Below, piece after piece: positions 7,396-14,051 of a DNA stretch of 23,061 bases. The notes under the pieces are model-generated. The model was not told the DNA's origin. It made no database searches and saw only the letters and a list, made by a program, of their open reading frames with translations. Both the position numbers and the translations under genes were made by a program. This DNA comes from a virus. Every line of letters starts with the position of its first letter. Positions within the stretch are counted from its first letter, which is position 1. The stretch spans positions 1-23,061 of the IMG/VR virus record IMGVR_UViG_3300036854_000009; one strand, 5' to 3'.

Positions 7396-8991
7396 ATGCA
7401 CCAACAGCATGGGAAGACCAGGCATGGCATCTCAAGTCGGCTATTTGGGCGACGGCTGCTCGTAGCAATATTCGCGATGAGTCTGCTGGTGATGGCTGCC
7501 AAGCCAGCATTGGCGCTCACTGCTCCGGTGCTGTCTTATGACACGGTCACCCAAACATCGGTACATCTGACGTGGACGGATGCCGGGAACGAGCAGCAAT
7601 ATCGGGTCTATAAGAACTCGGTGCTGCTCATCACGCTAGGAGCCAATGTGCTCTCCTACACGGCAACCGGTCTGACGCCAGCAACCACCTATGCCTTCCG
7701 GGTGGATGCGAAGAAGGGCGGACAGATTCTGCCATCCAACACGGTTACGGTAACCACGCAATCGCCTCCACCGCCTGAATGTAGCGATGGTATTGACAAC
7801 GACGGAGACACGTTCATCGACTACCCGGCCGATCCAGGATGTACGTCGGCCTCAGACACAACTGAGTCTCCCAACCCACCGCCCCCAGTCGAGTGCAATG
7901 ATGGCATCGACAACGATGGTGACACGCTTATCGATTACCCTGCCGATCCTGGTTGCACATCTGCGACGGATACGACCGAATCTCCGAATCCCCCGCCTCC
8001 GACCTGCACGGGCGTCGATGTGCCGTACAGCGCGACGGTCGGCTATCTGAACACGATCATCCCCGGTAACGGTGCGCAGACCTACTGCCTCGCCGCCGGT
8101 CAGTACGAGATGGGAACCGCGTCCCTGAGCTTCGACAGCGGCGACAGCATCATTGGACCGTCCGTCTCCTTTGGTCCGAAGGGCGAGGTCTATGCGCAGG
8201 CGTTCATCCGCAGCTCATCTGGTAATGGAGTCATTGCCGCGGGCTCAGGAGACGTCTCGTTAACCGTAGAGAATCTTGACCTCAGCGGTGCGGGGGGTGG
8301 TCACTACGGCGCAGGGTGGACAGACCGCGCGGACGGCATTAATGGGAACTTCGAGACGACCATCTACCTGACGGTCCGCAACTCGCGCATCCACGACAAC
8401 GCCAACGATGGTATAGGTCACATCGGTCGGGGCATGGTCGTCGAGAACTCAGAGATCGACAACAACGGATCGGGGCACGACGGGTACGACGCGGGGATCA
8501 AGACGGTCCACTATGCCGTGGTCCACAACACCTACTTTCACCACAACTGGAACGGCTTTTGGTGGGACTGTGACGCTCCGGGTGGCGAGATTACGGGCTC
8601 ACGGTTTGAGGCTCAGGAGCGGTCGGGCGTCTACGTTGAGATCAGCGCGGGTGATGACTCTCCTCGCCCCGTTGACCCGGGGCAGACTCGTGGTTTCCGC
8701 ATCCTGAGCAACACGCTTGACGGGAACAACACGGGTAACAACGGGTTCCACGCGGGCGTCCTGGTCATCTCCTCGAGGAGCGTGCTGATCGACGGCAACA
8801 CCGCGACGAACAATCTGCACGCCGATATCCGGGTGGACAACGATAGCCGTCAGTTCAACGGACACGCGGGATGCTCGTCCGGGTTCACCGTGAACAATGT
8901 CACGGTGTCTAACAACCAGTACGGGCCACTTCCGCTCCTTGGAACCAGCCTGCCTGGGACCACTTGGACGAACAACACGAAGATCCTGTAG
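7396..8991 (+). CDS. Exported Fn3/calcium-repeat/beta-helix protein
   Basis: This 531-aa protein begins with a signal peptide: basic n-region to RR20, hydrophobic LLVAIFAMSLLVMAA, and a likely cleavage after PALA40. A fibronectin type III-like domain follows (about 42-122: VLSYDTVTQTSVHLTW, YRVYKNSVL, LTPATTYAFRV). Next come two tandem 38-residue Asp-rich units (128-165, 166-203) with core DGIDNDGDTxIDYPADPGC, a thrombospondin type 3-like calcium motif, separated by Pro-rich linkers. The rest (about 204-531) is Asn/Gly-rich with IHDNANDGIGHIG and VVENSEIDNNGSG repeats of a right-handed parallel beta-helix (pectate-lyase-like). AGGAGGA (7381-7387) lies 8 nt before ATG. Bounded by non-coding gaps, it looks like a cassette. 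It may be a lysogenic surface protein or an exported depolymerase; no catalytic site is claimed. Confidence 0.8.
   Translation: MHQQHGKTRHGISSRLFGRRLLVAIFAMSLLVMAAKPALALTAPVLSYDTVTQTSVHLTWTDAGNEQQYRVYKNSVLLITLGANVLSYTATGLTPATTYAFRVDAKKGGQILPSNTVTVTTQSPPPPECSDGIDNDGDTFIDYPADPGCTSASDTTESPNPPPPVECNDGIDNDGDTLIDYPADPGCTSATDTTESPNPPPPTCTGVDVPYSATVGYLNTIIPGNGAQTYCLAAGQYEMGTASLSFDSGDSIIGPSVSFGPKGEVYAQAFIRSSSGNGVIAAGSGDVSLTVENLDLSGAGGGHYGAGWTDRADGINGNFETTIYLTVRNSRIHDNANDGIGHIGRGMVVENSEIDNNGSGHDGYDAGIKTVHYAVVHNTYFHHNWNGFWWDCDAPGGEITGSRFEAQERSGVYVEISAGDDSPRPVDPGQTRGFRILSNTLDGNNTGNNGFHAGVLVISSRSVLIDGNTATNNLHADIRVDNDSRQFNGHAGCSSGFTVNNVTVSNNQYGPLPLLGTSLPGTTWTNNTKIL
7777..8004 (+). repeat. Tandem 114-bp calcium-motif repeat (two copies)
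   Basis: Copies at 7777-7890 and 7891-8004 encode near-identical 38-residue units differing at only a few residues. Each has the Asp/Asn ladder DGIDNDGD, PADPGC, and a PNPPPP linker. Many synonymous differences exist between the copies, so the duplication is not very recent or was domain-shuffled. Confidence 0.85.
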
Positions 8992-9018
8992 GCGTGACTA
9001 GCACCGGAAGCTAGCCCC

Positions 9019-9873
9019 GTGGCAGTCCAACGCGTACTTCGCAATACTCAGGCGACGCTCGAGGTCACCTTCTACTCGGCCGGCGTAGCTACTGACGCCG
9101 ATGGTGCTGTAACCGTAGATATCACCAGGGCGGACGGTACCGCCTTCGCCACTGGCGCTGCTACCACCCATGGAACCACCGGCCAATACAAGTACACGCT
9201 GGCACCGCAGACCAACCTCGAGTATTTCACCCTGGTCTGGAATGGCACCTTCGGTGGGGTGGCTCAGAAGATCACCACCCATACGGAGATTGTCGGAGCC
9301 TTCTACGCACCAGTAAACGACATCGCGGCCATAAAGGGCCTCTCGGGGTTCTCTGTCGCAGCACTCGAGGAAGCCCGCCAATGGTTCGAGGACTTGGCTG
9401 AGGATTACTGTGGCCGGGCTTTTGTCCCTCGCTATGGCCGCTTCATCACTGATGGGACCGGCACGGCCGCAATCGCTCTAGATCGCCCCGTCCGCAAGCT
9501 GCTCTCGGTGAAGGTAGATGGAACGGATGTCTCGTCCTTCGCAACCTGGGATCTATATCCCAGCGGGCTGGTGGTCCGAAGCACTGGCGCGGGCATCAGC
9601 ACCTCGGGGACATTCACTTATGGCTACCGCAACGTCGAGATCACCTATGAGCACGGCGAGGATGAGCCAGATCTTGAGCTACGCGAAGCGGCATTGCGGG
9701 CCATCCAGTACCGGCTATTGGGTAACAACCTGGGCCTACCAGCCGAAGCCATATCCGCATCCGTGGATGTGCGAGGCCCACTCACGTTCGGTGGTGCTGG
9801 TAGTCAGCCCACGGGAATCCCCGAAGTTGACCAGGTGCTTGCTGGTCGCGTCGTGTCATTGGCAATCGGATGA
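9019..9873 (+). CDS. Head-tail adaptor (gp6-like) with N-terminal beta domain
   Basis: This 284-aa protein starts at GTG 9019, about 8 nt after a GGAAG. Residues about 1-90 form a beta-rich Ig-like domain (VTVDITRADGTAFATG, YKYTLAPQTNLEYFTLVWNG). From about residue 97 it resembles phage head-tail connector proteins: VAALEEARQWFEDLAEDYCGRAF is the typical first helix, RPVRKLLSVKVDG the strand, YGYRNVEITYEHGED the conserved segment, and LREAALRAIQYRLL the closing helix. It would dock under the portal ring and seal DNA after packaging. The fused N-terminal domain makes it longer than minimal gp6. The stop overlaps the following exported-protein gene as ATGA. Confidence 0.8.
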   Translation: MAVQRVLRNTQATLEVTFYSAGVATDADGAVTVDITRADGTAFATGAATTHGTTGQYKYTLAPQTNLEYFTLVWNGTFGGVAQKITTHTEIVGAFYAPVNDIAAIKGLSGFSVAALEEARQWFEDLAEDYCGRAFVPRYGRFITDGTGTAAIALDRPVRKLLSVKVDGTDVSSFATWDLYPSGLVVRSTGAGISTSGTFTYGYRNVEITYEHGEDEPDLELREAALRAIQYRLLGNNLGLPAEAISASVDVRGPLTFGGAGSQPTGIPEVDQVLAGRVVSLAIG

Positions 9874-10457
9874 AGAAGCTAATCCTACTGACGCTTGCAA
9901 TGATGGTGGTCTTGCCCGCCGCAGCTAGTGCTGCGACGGGGATGGTGCTTACCTACGAGTACAAAGAGCCCAATTCCTACCCAGCCCCCGACTATTGTTA
10001 CCACGAAGACGACTACCACATCCGCAATTGGCAAGGCACGCTAGCTCCTGGCGAATCCTTCACCGTTCCGCTGCGGTTCTGCACATACACCGAATCCCCG
10101 ACTGGCCCCAGCGGGGAGGGTTTCATGTACAAGACCGAAATCGCTGACAGGCGGGTATCCATCAGCCTGCGAGCCGTATTCCCTGATGGCACGACGACGA
10201 AGCTAGCGCACACAACGACATATCCCGGTGAATTGTGGGGTTGCGTCATGCCGGCGGTCAAACCGTCATACCGGCCCGAGGGCACCTTCGTAACCCTCAT
10301 TGAGCCGGGCACCTACCAAGTGATAGTGACGAACACTGGCACGAGGACGATCAGCACGAAGAGTCCCCTCCAAGAAACGATCTGGGTGTTCATGGGATAC
10401 CTAAATGCCCAACAAGGCCAGTGTCCACCCGAGGATCAGAACATCGTGGTGGGCTGA
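9870..10457 (+). CDS. Exported protein of unknown function in head-tail module
   Basis: This 195-aa protein has a textbook signal peptide: MKK, a hydrophobic LILLTLAMMVVLPAA, and a cleavage site near ASA-ATG (residue 21-22). The mature part is beta-rich with four Cys (43, 71, 125, 185) that could form two disulfides. It contains SFTVPLRFCTY, RVSISLRAVFPDG, and GTYQVIVTNTGTRTIS, the last resembling a C-terminal beta-sandwich. It is coupled by ATGA to the adaptor gene upstream and by TGATG to the gp10-like gene downstream, so it is a stable operon member. It occupies the place where a head-closure (stopper) gene is often found, but nothing in it looks like one. An envelope-modifying or superinfection-exclusion role is possible. 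Confidence 0.75.
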   Translation: MKKLILLTLAMMVVLPAAASAATGMVLTYEYKEPNSYPAPDYCYHEDDYHIRNWQGTLAPGESFTVPLRFCTYTESPTGPSGEGFMYKTEIADRRVSISLRAVFPDGTTTKLAHTTTYPGELWGCVMPAVKPSYRPEGTFVTLIEPGTYQVIVTNTGTRTISTKSPLQETIWVFMGYLNAQQGQCPPEDQNIVVG

Positions 10458-10807
10458 TGAGCATCCGATTCACACCGGCAAGTGTTGCTCGGACTAAGAC
10501 CGCACTTGAGCGCGTCAGACTTGAGCTGATGGCCATAGCACCTGTTGCAGCCGAGGCAGGCGGTAGGGTGCTCGCCGCAGACATGGCCGCCAAGGCTCCC
10601 CGCGATACCGGAGCACTAGCTGCCAGCATCATCGTGGAAATCGAGGGCGAGACGGCCCATGTGGGCAGCACCCTTCCTTATGCGCGCTTTGTCCAGTATG
10701 GCACCAGGTACATGGCCGCCCAGCCGTTCGAGACGGAGGCGGCCACCGAAGTCCAGGCTCGCATCGTGACAACTATCGCAGCCTTACTCAAGGCCGTTAT
10801 CCACTAA
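10457..10807 (+). CDS. HK97 gp10-like tail completion protein
   Basis: ATG 10457 (TGATG junction) gives 116 aa; the frame extends further upstream but would overlap the preceding gene. The family signature is clear: a helical start, then AADMAAKAPRDTGALAASI, HVGSTLPYARFVQYGTRYM and AAQPFETEA, as in the HK97 gp10 family. These proteins are needed to complete the tail and join it to the head. The position between the adaptor and major tail protein genes fits. The following gene starts 10 nt after the stop with its own Shine-Dalgarno. Confidence 0.85.
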   Translation: MSIRFTPASVARTKTALERVRLELMAIAPVAAEAGGRVLAADMAAKAPRDTGALAASIIVEIEGETAHVGSTLPYARFVQYGTRYMAAQPFETEAATEVQARIVTTIAALLKAVIH

Positions 10808-10817
10808 GGAGGAATGA

Positions 10818-11150
10818 ATGGCAACACTGACGGCGCAGGATGTAAGTGGGACCTCTTCCGTTACGCCGACGTATACGGCCTGCGACGTGGCCGGCGACCA
10901 GGTCGCAAATGACGGGAAGATCCTGCTGCACTTCAAGAACACGAACGCCTCGGCCCGGAACGTCACCATCGACTCGGTGACAGCCTGCAATCAGGGCTCA
11001 GACCACAACATCGTGGTCAACGTTCCCGCTACAACTGGGGACAAGATGGTCGGGCCATTTGACGCGGCCCGATTCACGAATTCGACCGGATTTCTTACTT
11101 GGACATACGACGCGGTCACCAACCTGACCGTCGCGGTTCTAACGGTTTAG
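10818..11150 (+). CDS. Small beta-rich protein before the major tail gene
   Basis: This 110-aa protein is preceded by GGAGG (10808-10812), 5 nt before ATG 10818. The sequence has strands and Thr/Asn-rich loops (KILLHFKNTNASARNVTID, GDKMVGPFDAARF, TGFLTWTYDAVTNLTVAVL). It is similar in style to the protein at 4644 and to small actinophage virion proteins with a jelly-roll or Ig-like fold. A role as virion decoration or as a tail-terminator substitute is possible. No family is firmly recognised, so only a structural role is inferred from position. Confidence 0.7.
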   Translation: MATLTAQDVSGTSSVTPTYTACDVAGDQVANDGKILLHFKNTNASARNVTIDSVTACNQGSDHNIVVNVPATTGDKMVGPFDAARFTNSTGFLTWTYDAVTNLTVAVLTV

Positions 11151-11163
11151 GGGGGGTGAACTA

Positions 11164-11589
11164 GTGACCAAGGTAGCTGGCTATACCGGGTTTCTGAAGC
11201 GAAACACAACGGGTTCCACCTACGTCACTGTTGGCCAGATCATGAGCCTGTCGGCGGTGGGTTCAAGCCGGAACCTGATCGATGTGTCCGCACACGGAGA
11301 CTCTTGGTCAGACTTCCTCCCTGGCCGGCAGGAGGGTAGCGAGGTAACACTAACGATTGCTTTCGACCCGGCCGACGCACAGCACACCGCGATGAAAACC
11401 GATTACGACGCCGCTGTTCCAGTGGCCAAGAACTATGAGCTTCAGCATCCGGGATTCGCCACACGGGCGCTGCGGTTCCCCGCCTATACCACCCAGTACG
11501 AGGAAGCGGCCACGGACGATGGCGCATATGAGGCGCATATCACGCTGAAGATCGTTTCACCGGGCGTCAGCGTGGTGACTCCTTCGTGA
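11164..11589 (+). CDS. Major tail (tube) protein
   Basis: This 141-aa protein starts at GTG 11164 after a G-rich run. It shows the TP901-1-type tail tube pattern: VGQIMSLSAVGSSRNLIDVSAH, a short loop SWSDFLPGRQEGSEVTLTIAFD (the typical PG-x-EG turn), LQHPGFATRALRFPAY, and the final strand YEAHITLKIVSPG. It would polymerise into hexameric rings around the tape measure. The chaperone gene that follows starts by GTGA overlap, as usual for siphoviruses. The moderately short length is normal for tubes without an added Ig domain. Confidence 0.87.
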   Translation: MTKVAGYTGFLKRNTTGSTYVTVGQIMSLSAVGSSRNLIDVSAHGDSWSDFLPGRQEGSEVTLTIAFDPADAQHTAMKTDYDAAVPVAKNYELQHPGFATRALRFPAYTTQYEEAATDDGAYEAHITLKIVSPGVSVVTPS

Positions 11590-11969
11590 CGCTGACAAGG
11601 GAGCAGATCCTAGCATCACGTAAGGACCGGAAACCAGTTCGTCTCGAGGTACCGGAGTGGGGCGGGGCTGTATTCGTCCGCGTCCTCTCGGCAGCAGACC
11701 AGATGGTTCTATCGGATGGGGTAGAGCCCAAGGAGATGGCTCTTAAGGTCATCGTCCATTGCCTGGTCACCGAAGATGGGGAGCGAATCTTCACAGACGA
11801 TGACGTAGGAGAACTCGCCAAGGAAGACTTCCCAGTCATCATGCGGGTGTTCGGTTTCGTCGCCAAGCAGAACGGGCTCTCGACCAAGGAGCTTGAGGAA
11901 GCGATGGAAAATTTCGGACCCAGCCCCAACGGGTCCAAGTCTTCCGAGTCGCTCTTGCCCTTGGGCTAA
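11586..11969 (+). CDS. Tail assembly chaperone, upstream frame (gpG-like)
   Basis: This 127-aa product of the unshifted frame starts with GTG 11586 in a GTGA overlap. An acidic helical protein with MTLTREQILASRKDRKP, RVLSAADQMVLSDGVEPKE and FPVIMRVFGFVAKQNGLS matches tail assembly chaperones. It would bind the tape measure and recruit tube subunits. Near its end lies the slippery heptamer A AAT TTC at 11909-11915, so a fraction of ribosomes should move to the -1 frame and make a longer 221-aa fusion with the following frame. Confidence 0.85.
   Translation: MTLTREQILASRKDRKPVRLEVPEWGGAVFVRVLSAADQMVLSDGVEPKEMALKVIVHCLVTEDGERIFTDDDVGELAKEDFPVIMRVFGFVAKQNGLSTKELEEAMENFGPSPNGSKSSESLLPLG
11909..11936 (+). 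promoter_or_regulatory. Programmed -1 ribosomal frameshift site with hairpin
   Basis: The heptamer A AAT TTC (11909-11915) fits X XXY YYZ in the gpG frame. It is followed at once by GGACCC (11916-11921) that can pair with GGGTCC (11931-11936). The -1 frame is open from 11897 through 12250. A slip gives 110 residues of gpG joined to 111 from the second frame. The very short spacer before the hairpin is unusual; the heptamer itself is canonical. Confidence 0.75.
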
Positions 11970-11980
11970 CGGCCGAGGAG

Positions 11981-12250
11981 GTGGGGGAAACCATGACCTC
12001 GGCCGAACTCACCGACTGGATGGCCTACGAGCGTGTCTATGGTTCTGTCCTTGCCCATGAGCGCATTGATGTGGGCTTCGCCATGCTAGGAACGCTCGTT
12101 CACAATCTTTGGTCGAAGAAACCTAGAAAGATCCAGGACTTCATGCCTCCCTGGTTCCAAGAACTCATTGGACGTACCGAACGCCGGCCCGAAGCCGTGC
12201 GGCAGGGATTCGAGGCATTGATGAGGATGGCTGAGAATGCCGACAATTAG
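11981..12250 (+). CDS. Tail assembly chaperone, downstream frame (gpT-like frameshift extension)
   Basis: The -1 frame encodes LGLTAEEVGETMTSAELTDW (residues spanning the upstream stop) and then WMAYERVYGSVLAHERIDVG, the hallmark of gpT/DUF4035-type extensions. GTG 11981 gives 89 aa and ATG 11993 a little less. A G-rich sequence lies before both, but the frame is open well upstream and the slippery site is present, so the main product is probably the 221-aa fusion ending here. Its last 14 nt overlap the tape measure start. Low-level fusion recruits tape measure during assembly. Confidence 0.8.
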   Translation: MGETMTSAELTDWMAYERVYGSVLAHERIDVGFAMLGTLVHNLWSKKPRKIQDFMPPWFQELIGRTERRPEAVRQGFEALMRMAENADN

Positions 12251-14051
12251 CACGCTCACAATCGATACCCAAGTCAAGACCTCTGGGCTTCAAAGAGGCC
12301 TGAATATTGCGAGCGGTGCCATCCTGGCCGTTGGTGCCATTGCCACAAAGATGGCGCTTGATTATGACGATGCCTTCACCAAGATTGCCGCAGTCTCTAA
12401 TGCTTCCGCCGCCGATGTTGAGAAGTGGAAGGGCCAGGTACTTGACCTAGCTGGCAAGACGGCCCAGGCCCCGAAGGAACTGGCTGACGCCCTTTACTTC
12501 CTAGCCTCTGCCGGCCTGAAAGCGAACCAAATCATGCCGGTGCTCGAAGCTTCGGCCAAGGCATCGGCTGCGGGGTTGGGCGAGACAGCCGACGTGGCTC
12601 ACCTCACTGCGAATGTGTTGAATGCTTACGCCGGTAGCGGGCTTAAGGCGGCCAAGGTCACCGACATTCTTGTGTCTGCCGTGAAGGCCGGTTCTGCGGA
12701 TACCGACGAGTTCGGAACGGCTATCGGCCGAGTCCTCCCGATTGCCTCAAAGGCTGGCATCGGCTTCGACTCTGTGGCTGCCTCCCTGGCCTCGCTGTCA
12801 AACATCGGCCTGGATGTGAACGAAGGTGTCACTGCCATGAGGGGATTGTTCCAGGCCCTAATCGCCCCGACCGGGGCTGCGGCCCAAACGATGAAGACTA
12901 TCGGGCTGAGCTCGCAGGATCTCCTTGACAGCCTTCAGAAGGATGGCCTTATCGCAACGCTGCGCCTGCTCGATACAGCAGTGAAGCAGAACACCACTGG
13001 CGGCGCTGAATACATGAGCATGCTACGGACCATCGTTCCCAATGTCCGAGCACTTACAGGCATGTTGGGATTGACGACACAGCAAGCAGAAGGTGTTGAT
13101 GCGATATTCAAGCAGGTAAGGAATTCAACAGGGGAGCTTGATACGGCATTCAAGACGACGGCGGAATCGGCAGGCTTCAAGTTCCGTCAGGCGCTAGCCG
13201 AGCTTCAAGTGGCCGCGATCAACATTGGGAACATGATAATCCCCGTGCTAGTGGATATCGTGGGTTGGATAGAAAAGCTGGCTGACTGGTTCTCGAAACT
13301 GCCCGAGCCGATGCAGAACTTCGCGAAGATCGCTCTCGCGGTTGGTGCGGGGCTCATATTGTTAGCCAAGGCAGTCACCATTGTGGAGGGCACGGTGAAG
13401 GCTCTTAGCGTGGTTCTGTCAATCAACCCCTATGTGCTAATCATTGCCGCCACTATCGCCTTGGCCATCATCATCGTGAAGAACTGGGACACCATTAAGG
13501 CGTTTTTAATCAGGGCGTGGGACGCCATCTTGGATGCAGCTAAGTGGGCGTGGGATCACTTGGCCATCTTCATCCTGGGCCCCATGAAGTTGGTGATTGA
13601 CTTCCTTATAGACCACTGGCGGGGATTCGCAGAGTTCTTCAAGGCAGCCTGGGACCGCATCTCGGGCATCGTGAAGACAGCCGTGGGGTTCATCGTCGCA
13701 GATGTCAAAATGATTGTTGACGCAATCATGGATGTTGTCCATGCGGTTCAAACAGCCATCAGCTGGCTAGACAAGATGAAGGGTGCCGCCTCAATTGCTG
13801 CCGGGGCACCAGGCCTTGGCGGGGGTGGTGTCGCCCAATTCGTCCCCAAGGCCCAGCATGGTGGTGAGGTTTTGCGCACCGGCCTGGCTCTGGTTCATAA
13901 GGGCGAAGTGTTTAGCGGTGTCGGCAACGAGATGGGATTTGGTGGACTCACCGTAAACATCTATGGCGACGTAACCGGCGAGGAAGTGGTCCGCAAGGTC
14001 CGTGATGGCCTACTTAAGTTGAAGGCCAGAAACGCGACGACTGGACTGTAA
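12237..14051 (+). CDS. Tail tape measure protein
   Basis: This 604-aa protein begins with a conserved-type N-terminus and TP901-family core: DDAFTKIAAVSNASAADVEK, LADALYFLASAGLKANQIM, AVKAGSADTDEFGTAIGRVL and SLASLSNIGLDVNEGV (residues about 45-310). Two hydrophobic segments (about 363-386 and 398-414) and an amphipathic Trp-rich region follow, as in tape measures that insert into the host membrane. The Gly-rich GAPGLGGGGVAQF precedes the C-terminal domain. It sets tail length; 604 residues is short for the class and implies a short tail. It overlaps the chaperone frame by 14 nt and ends directly at the next ATG. Confidence 0.93.
   Translation: MPTISTLTIDTQVKTSGLQRGLNIASGAILAVGAIATKMALDYDDAFTKIAAVSNASAADVEKWKGQVLDLAGKTAQAPKELADALYFLASAGLKANQIMPVLEASAKASAAGLGETADVAHLTANVLNAYAGSGLKAAKVTDILVSAVKAGSADTDEFGTAIGRVLPIASKAGIGFDSVAASLASLSNIGLDVNEGVTAMRGLFQALIAPTGAAAQTMKTIGLSSQDLLDSLQKDGLIATLRLLDTAVKQNTTGGAEYMSMLRTIVPNVRALTGMLGLTTQQAEGVDAIFKQVRNSTGELDTAFKTTAESAGFKFRQALAELQVAAINIGNMIIPVLVDIVGWIEKLADWFSKLPEPMQNFAKIALAVGAGLILLAKAVTIVEGTVKALSVVLSINPYVLIIAATIALAIIIVKNWDTIKAFLIRAWDAILDAAKWAWDHLAIFILGPMKLVIDFLIDHWRGFAEFFKAAWDRISGIVKTAVGFIVADVKMIVDAIMDVVHAVQTAISWLDKMKGAASIAAGAPGLGGGGVAQFVPKAQHGGEVLRTGLALVHKGEVFSGVGNEMGFGGLTVNIYGDVTGEEVVRKVRDGLLKLKARNATTGL

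Noticed and set aside
7438-7470. Twin-arginine export signal in the protein at 7396
   Set aside because: GRR precedes the hydrophobic segment, but the S/T-R-R-x-F-L-K consensus is absent. A general secretory signal is more likely.
8998-9014. CTAGC/GCTAG inverted repeat as terminator after the beta-helix gene
   Set aside because: The stem is only 5 bp, has no T-tract, and overlaps the presumed ribosome-binding site of the adaptor. It is too weak to list as a feature.
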